Origin: an uncultured Oscillibacter sp.
GTDB taxonomy: Bacteria > Bacillota_A > Clostridia > Oscillospirales > Oscillospiraceae
Direction of reading: 5' to 3'
Assembly (NCBI GenBank): GCA_951800675.1
Contig: CATOKC010000008.1
Coordinates: forward strand, 1 to 42,573
Length of the DNA: 42,573 nt
Shown here in pieces: positions 38,195 through 42,573 of this stretch (position 1 is the first letter of the stretch; every line of letters begins with the position of its first letter). The notes under the pieces are model-generated. The model saw only the letters and a program-made list of their open reading frames with translations, made no database searches and was not told the origin of the DNA. The translations under genes and the position numbers were made by a program.

Positions 38195-39565
38195 ATGAAA
38201 ATCATCATCGTGGGCGCTGGGAAGGTGGGCTCCGCCCTGACCCAGCAGCTCTCCGCCGACGGGCACAACGTCACCGTGGTGGACCAGGACCCCCAGCTCA
38301 TCGACAACATCATCAACATCTATGACGTTATGGGAGTCTGCGGCAACGGCGCGGTCTACAGCGTGCAGAAGGAGGCGGAGGTGGAAAAGGCGGAGCTCCT
38401 CATCGCCACCACCTCCAGCGACGAGCTGAACATCCTCTCCTGCCTGGTGGCCAAGAAGCTGGGCGTGAACCACACCATCGCCCGCATCCGCAACCCGGAA
38501 TATGAAAAGCAGCTCCGCTTCATGCGGGAGGAGCTGGGCCTATCCATGGTCATCAACCCCGAGCGGGCCGCCGCCCGGGAGATCGCCCGGGTCCTCCGCT
38601 TCCCCGCCGCCATGAAGGTGGAATCCTTCTCCAAGGGGCGGCTGGAGCTGGTGGAGTACCGCCTCCCCGCCGACTCCGCTCTGGACGGCCTCCAGCTGGC
38701 GGACCTGTACCGGAACATCCGGGTCCGGGTGCTGATCTGCGCCGTGGCCCGGAAGGGGGAGACCATCATTCCCTCCGGCGACTTCGTCCTCCGGGCGGGG
38801 GACAAGATTTACCTCACCTCCTCCCCGGACCAGCTGGCCCAGTTCTTCCGGCACCTGGGGGTATTCCGCTCCAAGGCGTCCACCGTCATGATCGTGGGGG
38901 CCAGCAAGATCTGCTACTACCTCACCAGCGAGCTTTTGAACATGGGCATGTCCGTGAAAATCATCGACCGGGACGAGCAGCGCTGCATCCAGATGGGCGA
39001 GCAGCTGCCCAAGGCCCTGGTCATCGTGGGGGACGGCACGGACACGGACCTGCTCCACGAGGAGGGCATCGGCCAGACGGACGCCTTTGTGGCCATCACC
39101 GGCATCGACGAGGCCAACATCTTAATGTCCATGTGCGCCTCCAAGGAATCCGGGAACCACTGCAAGGTGGTGGCGAAAATCAACCGGAAATCCCTGGTGG
39201 ACCTGGTGAGCAACGAGAGCATGATCGACAGCGTGATCTCCGCCCGGTCCACCACCACGGAGCTCATCGTCCAGTACGTCCGGGCCATGGAGAGCGCCGA
39301 GGGCGCCAAGATCAAGACCCTCCACCGTCTGGTGGACGGGGCGGTGGAGGCCCTGGAGTTCGGCGTGGGGCCGGACGTGCCCTTCATCGGCGTGCCCCTG
39401 AAAAACCTGAAGCTCCGCAACGGCCTGCTGCTGGCCGGCATCGTTCAGCGCAGCGGGAAGATCGTCATTCCCTCCGGCAACGACTGCCTCAGCCTGGGGG
39501 ACGACGTGATCGTGGTCACTACAGACACCTCCCTCCAGGACATCCACGACATCTGCCGGGAGTAA
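38195..39565 (+). CDS. trkA: Trk potassium uptake regulatory protein TrkA
   Basis: 456 residues with two RCK halves. The first begins K-I-I-I-V-G-A-G-K-V-G-S-A-L (NAD site intact). The second begins V-M-I-V-G-A-S-K-I-C, a degenerate version. Each half is followed by a TrkA-C ligand domain. It is the cytoplasmic gating ring for TrkH and binds NAD(H)/ATP. trkH follows 15 bases later. Confidence 0.95.
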   Translation: MKIIIVGAGKVGSALTQQLSADGHNVTVVDQDPQLIDNIINIYDVMGVCGNGAVYSVQKEAEVEKAELLIATTSSDELNILSCLVAKKLGVNHTIARIRNPEYEKQLRFMREELGLSMVINPERAAAREIARVLRFPAAMKVESFSKGRLELVEYRLPADSALDGLQLADLYRNIRVRVLICAVARKGETIIPSGDFVLRAGDKIYLTSSPDQLAQFFRHLGVFRSKASTVMIVGASKICYYLTSELLNMGMSVKIIDRDEQRCIQMGEQLPKALVIVGDGTDTDLLHEEGIGQTDAFVAITGIDEANILMSMCASKESGNHCKVVAKINRKSLVDLVSNESMIDSVISARSTTTELIVQYVRAMESAEGAKIKTLHRLVDGAVEALEFGVGPDVPFIGVPLKNLKLRNGLLLAGIVQRSGKIVIPSGNDCLSLGDDVIVVTTDTSLQDIHDICRE

Positions 39566-39580
39566 GGGAGGGAACGACGC

Positions 39581-41035
39581 TTGAATTATCAAATGATCGG
39601 CTTCGTCATCGGACGAATTCTCTGGACGGAGGCGGCGCTGCTGCTGCTGCCCGCCCTGGTGACGCTGCTGTACGGGGAACCGGCGCTTCCCTTTCTGGGG
39701 CCCATCCTGCTTCTTTTGATCGCGGGCCTCCCCTTCCGCAAAAAGCCCAAGCAGACCTCCCTCTACGCCCGGGACGGCTTCGCGGTGGTGGCTTTGGCCT
39801 GGGTGCTGATGAGCGCCTTCGGGGCCCTGCCCTTCCTCATCTCCGGATACATTCCCAGCTTTGTGGACGCCTTTTTTGAAACCGTCTCCGGCTTCACCAC
39901 CACCGGAGCCACCATTCTCACGGCGGTGGAGCCTCTGAGCCAGGGAATTCTCTTCTGGCGGAGCTTCACCCACTGGATCGGCGGCATGGGGGTACTGGTC
40001 TTTGTCATGGCGGTATTGCCCATGACGGACGGACACGGGATGCACCTGCTCCGGGCGGAGATGCCGGGACCGTCGGTGGGGAAGCTGGTAAGCCGTATGA
40101 GCGACACCGCCAAGATTCTCTACGGCATCTACCTGGTCATGACCCTCGTTGAAATCGCCCTGCTGGCGGTGGGGGGCATGCCCCTCTTCGACTCCTGCAT
40201 CCATGCCTTCGGCTCCGCGGGCACCGGCGGTTTCAGCAACAAAAACCTCAGCGTCGGGGCCTATGACAACGCTTATTTTGATGTGGTCATCGGAATTTTC
40301 ATGCTGCTTTTCGGCGTGAACTTCAACCTCTATTACTTCCTCCTGGTCCGCCGGTTCCGGGACGTGTTCCGCTCCGAGGAGCTGTGGGCCTACGCGGCCA
40401 TTGTGGGTGCGTCTGTGGTGGCCATCGCGGTGGATATTCTCCACATGTACGAGTCCTTCGGCCAGAGCCTCCGTTACTCCTTCTTCCAGGTGGCCTCCAT
40501 CATCACCACCACCGGCTACGCCACGGCGGACTTCAACCTCTGGCCCACCTTCTCCAAGGGCATTTTGGTGGTGCTGATGTTCATTGGAGCCTGCGCCGGG
40601 TCCACCGGCGGCGGCATCAAGGTAGCCCGGATTGTCATTCTGGCCAAGACCTCCTGGGGGGACATGCGAAAGATGCTCCACCCCAACGCCGTTACCACCA
40701 CCCGGTTTGAGGGCAAGGCCCTGACAGACAAGCATATCCGCAGCGTCCACCTCTTCATCACGGTGTACCTGATCGTTTTCACGGTCTCCTTCCTGCTGCT
40801 GAGCCTCAACGGATTCGACATTGTGACCACCTTCACCGCCGTAACGGCCTGTATCAACAACATCGGCCCGGGCCTGGAGGTGGTGGGACCCATGGGGAAT
40901 TTCGCCGGGTTTGCCTGGTGGTCCAAGCTGCTGCTGTCCTTTGACATGCTGGTGGGCCGTCTGGAAATTTTCCCCATGCTGCTGCTGTTCGCCCCCTCCA
41001 TCTGGAAGCGGCGGCGCATCGTTTGGCGGACATGA
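39581..41035 (+). CDS. trkH: Trk potassium uptake channel subunit TrkH
   Basis: 484 residues, many membrane helices. The four selectivity-filter loops are visible: S-G-F-T-T-T-G-A-T, G-S-A-G-T-G-G-F-S, T-T-T-G-Y-A-T and N-N-I-G-P-G-L. C-A-G-S-T-G-G-G-I-K is the loop after the gate. It imports K+ with TrkA. The start is TTG 39581, 8 bases after GGGAGGG. An in-frame ATG at 39593 is possible. Confidence 0.95.
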   Translation: MNYQMIGFVIGRILWTEAALLLLPALVTLLYGEPALPFLGPILLLLIAGLPFRKKPKQTSLYARDGFAVVALAWVLMSAFGALPFLISGYIPSFVDAFFETVSGFTTTGATILTAVEPLSQGILFWRSFTHWIGGMGVLVFVMAVLPMTDGHGMHLLRAEMPGPSVGKLVSRMSDTAKILYGIYLVMTLVEIALLAVGGMPLFDSCIHAFGSAGTGGFSNKNLSVGAYDNAYFDVVIGIFMLLFGVNFNLYYFLLVRRFRDVFRSEELWAYAAIVGASVVAIAVDILHMYESFGQSLRYSFFQVASIITTTGYATADFNLWPTFSKGILVVLMFIGACAGSTGGGIKVARIVILAKTSWGDMRKMLHPNAVTTTRFEGKALTDKHIRSVHLFITVYLIVFTVSFLLLSLNGFDIVTTFTAVTACINNIGPGLEVVGPMGNFAGFAWWSKLLLSFDMLVGRLEIFPMLLLFAPSIWKRRRIVWRT

Positions 41036-41041
41036 TGCAAA

Positions 41042-41078
41042 AAGGACCCGAGACGCGCGTCTCGGGTCCTTCTTTTTT
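41042..41078. terminator. Bidirectional terminator between trkH and valS
   Basis: AAGGACCCGAGACG (41042-41055) with CGTCTCGGGTCCTT (41058-41071), perfect over 14 pairs, then C-T6 on the plus strand. On the minus strand the A-run before it gives a shorter T-run. Confidence 0.9.
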
Positions 41079-41092
41079 ATACATCAGCCGGT

Positions 41093-42573
41093 TCAGCAGC
41101 CCAGCGCCTTGGCGGACTCCTCCAGCTTGGCGATGAGTTCCCGGAACTTCTCCGCTTTCTCCTTCTCGGCGTTCACCACCGCCTCCGGGGCCCGGGAGAC
41201 AAATTTCTCGTTGGAGAGCTTCTGCTCCACAATCCGCAGGCCGTTCTCCGCCTTTTCCTTCTCCTTGGCGATGCGCTCCCGCTCCGCCGCCAAATCCACC
41301 AGCTCGCTGAGGGGCAGATAGGCCGTGGCGTTGTGGGTGACGATGCTCACCTGTCCCGTGAGATCCGCCGGGGCCTCCGCCGCGAAACGCACCTGGGAGG
41401 CAAAGGCCAGCCGCTGGAGGAAGTGGAGGCCCTGCTCATAGGGCTCGGGCGCGGCGGTGACCAGCAGCACCTCCGCCTTTTTGGACGGGGGCACGTTCAT
41501 CTCCGCCCGGCGGGCCCGGATGGCCTTGATGGTGTCCATAACCGCTTCCATGGCGGCCTCCTCCTTGGGGAAGTTCAAGGCCTCGCCGTACTCCGGCCAC
41601 CGGGACGTCATCAGGAACTTGTCCCCGGAACCCGCCCGCTTGGGAAGGGCCTGGAAAATCTCCTCGGTAATGAAGGGCATGAAGGGGTGCAGCAGCTTCA
41701 AAAGCTCCGTCAGCACATAGCAAAGGACGTTCCGGGCGGTAGACTTCGCCGCCTCGTCCTCCCCGTTCAGCCGGGTCTTCGTCAGCTCGATATACCAGTC
41801 GCAGTAGGTGTCCCACAGGAAGTCGTAAACCTTGGCGGAGGCCACGCCGATCTCGTAGCTGTCCAGATTCTCCGTGACCTCCTTCACCAGGGTGTTCAGC
41901 TTGGAGAGGACCCACTTGTCCTCCCGCTCCAAAGCCTCCGCCGCCGGGAGGTCATAGGTCTCCAAATCCCCCAGGTTCATCATGACGAAACGGCTGGCGT
42001 TCCAGACCTTGTTGGCGAAGTTCCGCATGGCCTCGCACTTTTCCGTGTAGAAGCGCATGTCGTTTCCGGGGCTGTTTCCGGTGATGAGGTTGAATCGCAG
42101 GGCGTCCGCGCCGTAGGTCTCCGCCACCTCCAGGGGGTCGATGCCGTTGCCCAGGGACTTGGACATCTTGCGGCCCTTGTCGTCCCGGACCAGACCGTGG
42201 ATAAGGACGGTGTGGAAGGGGATTTTCTTCATCTGCTCGCAGCCGGAGAAGATCATCCGGGAGACCCAGAAGAAGATGATATCATAGCCGGTAACCATGA
42301 CGGAGGTGGGGTAGTAGAAATCCAGGTCCTCCGTCTTTTCCGGCCAGCCCAGGGTGGAGAAGGGCCACAGAGCGGAGCTGAACCAGGTGTCCAGCACGTC
42401 CGGGTCCCGGGTCAGGTGCGCGCTTCCGCATTTCTCGCACTTTGTCGGGTCCTCCCGGCTGACATTGATGTGTCCGCAGTCGTCACAATACCAGGCGGGA
42501 ATCTGGTGGCCCCACCAGAGCTGGCGGGAGATGCACCAGTCATGGACGTTCTCCATCCAGTTGGTGTAGGTCT
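41093..42573 (-). CDS. valS: Valyl-tRNA synthetase, C-terminal part (runs off the window)
   Basis: At least 490 residues of a class I synthetase; the 5' end is outside the window. Visible: [14 protein letters not shown], a zinc-type C-x2-C pair of cysteines (E-K-C-G-S-A-H), the [10 protein letters not shown] motif and K-M-S-K-S ([11 protein letters not shown]). Then come the anticodon-binding helices and a C-terminal coiled coil rich in K/E ([10 protein letters not shown]). It charges tRNA-Val. Confidence 0.96.
   Translation of the reverse strand, partial: TYTNWMENVHDWCISRQLWWGHQIPAWYCDDCGHINVSREDPTKCEKCGSAHLTRDPDVLDTWFSSALWPFSTLGWPEKTEDLDFYYPTSVMVTGYDIIFFWVSRMIFSGCEQMKKIPFHTVLIHGLVRDDKGRKMSKSLGNGIDPLEVAETYGADALRFNLITGNSPGNDMRFYTEKCEAMRNFANKVWNASRFVMMNLGDLETYDLPAAEALEREDKWVLSKLNTLVKEVTENLDSYEIGVASAKVYDFLWDTYCDWYIELTKTRLNGEDEAAKSTARNVLCYVLTELLKLLHPFMPFITEEIFQALPKRAGSGDKFLMTSRWPEYGEALNFPKEEAAMEAVMDTIKAIRARRAEMNVPPSKKAEVLLVTAAPEPYEQGLHFLQRLAFASQVRFAAEAPADLTGQVSIVTHNATAYLPLSELVDLAAERERIAKEKEKAENGLRIVEQKLSNEKFVSRAPEAVVNAEKEKAEKFRELIAKLEESAKALGC

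Noticed and set aside
1..42573. CRISPR array, prophage or complete rRNA/tRNA genes
   Set aside because: No regularly spaced direct repeats, phage structural genes or full tRNA folds were seen. Only a tRNA 3' fragment is present.

Overview
The window comes from a GC-rich, endospore-forming Firmicute. The best fit is a gut Clostridium of the Oscillospiraceae/Flavonifractor type. The evidence is spo0A, bofA-yaaL, a cwlJ-gerQ pair and a SpoIIQ-like M23 gene together with strongly GC-biased coding, AGGAGG ribosome sites, clear sigma-A promoters and low-GC Firmicute operon logic. The species is an inference.

Layout. 0-4.4 kb: a MarR regulator and a heterodimeric ABC exporter, behind a promoter carrying an array of TTAGC/GCTAA half-sites. 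4.4-4.7 kb: an unexplained small-peptide/antisense-RNA module (copy A). 4.8-8.0 kb: a PadR regulator with two tandem DUF2812 membrane proteins. 8.0-8.8 kb: spo0A (minus). 9.2-15.3 kb: housekeeping and sporulation genes (Nudix, trmN6-like, rsmI, M23 peptidase, TSCPD protein, glycosyltransferase, DUF2200, cwlJ-like, frameshifted gerQ). 15.4-17.0 kb: rplM-rpsI with its leader, and yaaL-bofA (minus). 17.1 kb: tadA. 17.7-19.4 kb: a graveyard holding a decayed serine recombinase, a tRNA 3' fragment, an orphan ORF and a broken trpF. 19.5-22.3 kb: nifS-iscU-mnmA. 22.4-24.1 kb: an IS5/IS427-type element with TA target duplication and a frameshifted thymidylate-synthase-like gene. 24.2-25.2 kb: trmB fused to a DUF4275 domain. 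25.3-25.65 kb: the second module (copy B). 25.7-26.8 kb: infC-rpmI-rplT with a leader attenuator. 27.2 kb: a 30-residue N/Q/E-rich peptide behind a structured leader. 27.3-38.0 kb: a complete type II fatty-acid synthesis operon (acpP-accBCDA-fabH-fabK-flavin oxidase-fabD-fabG-fabF-fabZ, then a MarR gene), driven from a promoter overlapped by a 40-bp palindrome. 38.2-41.0 kb: trkA-trkH. 41.1 kb to the end: the 3' part of valS.

How it works together. The fatty-acid operon holds everything needed to make acetyl-CoA into malonyl-ACP and elongate it with a FabK-type enoyl reductase. Most genes overlap by ATGA, implying translational coupling, and the terminal MarR gene is the obvious FabT-like candidate for the palindrome. 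nifS-iscU-mnmA is a sulfur relay for tRNA thiolation. The MarR and PadR units each pair a regulator with membrane proteins it probably controls.

The most interesting signal is the pair of diverged modules at 4.4-4.7 and 25.3-25.65 kb. Each has a strong plus-strand promoter facing a minus-strand unit encoding a small MWK(K/R)R hydrophobic peptide with a strong Shine-Dalgarno. Each has ends that are mutually complementary, and a stem-loop whose arms differ between copies in a compensatory way. This looks like a type I toxin-antitoxin or another small-protein/antisense-RNA system. I do not recognise it as a described family.
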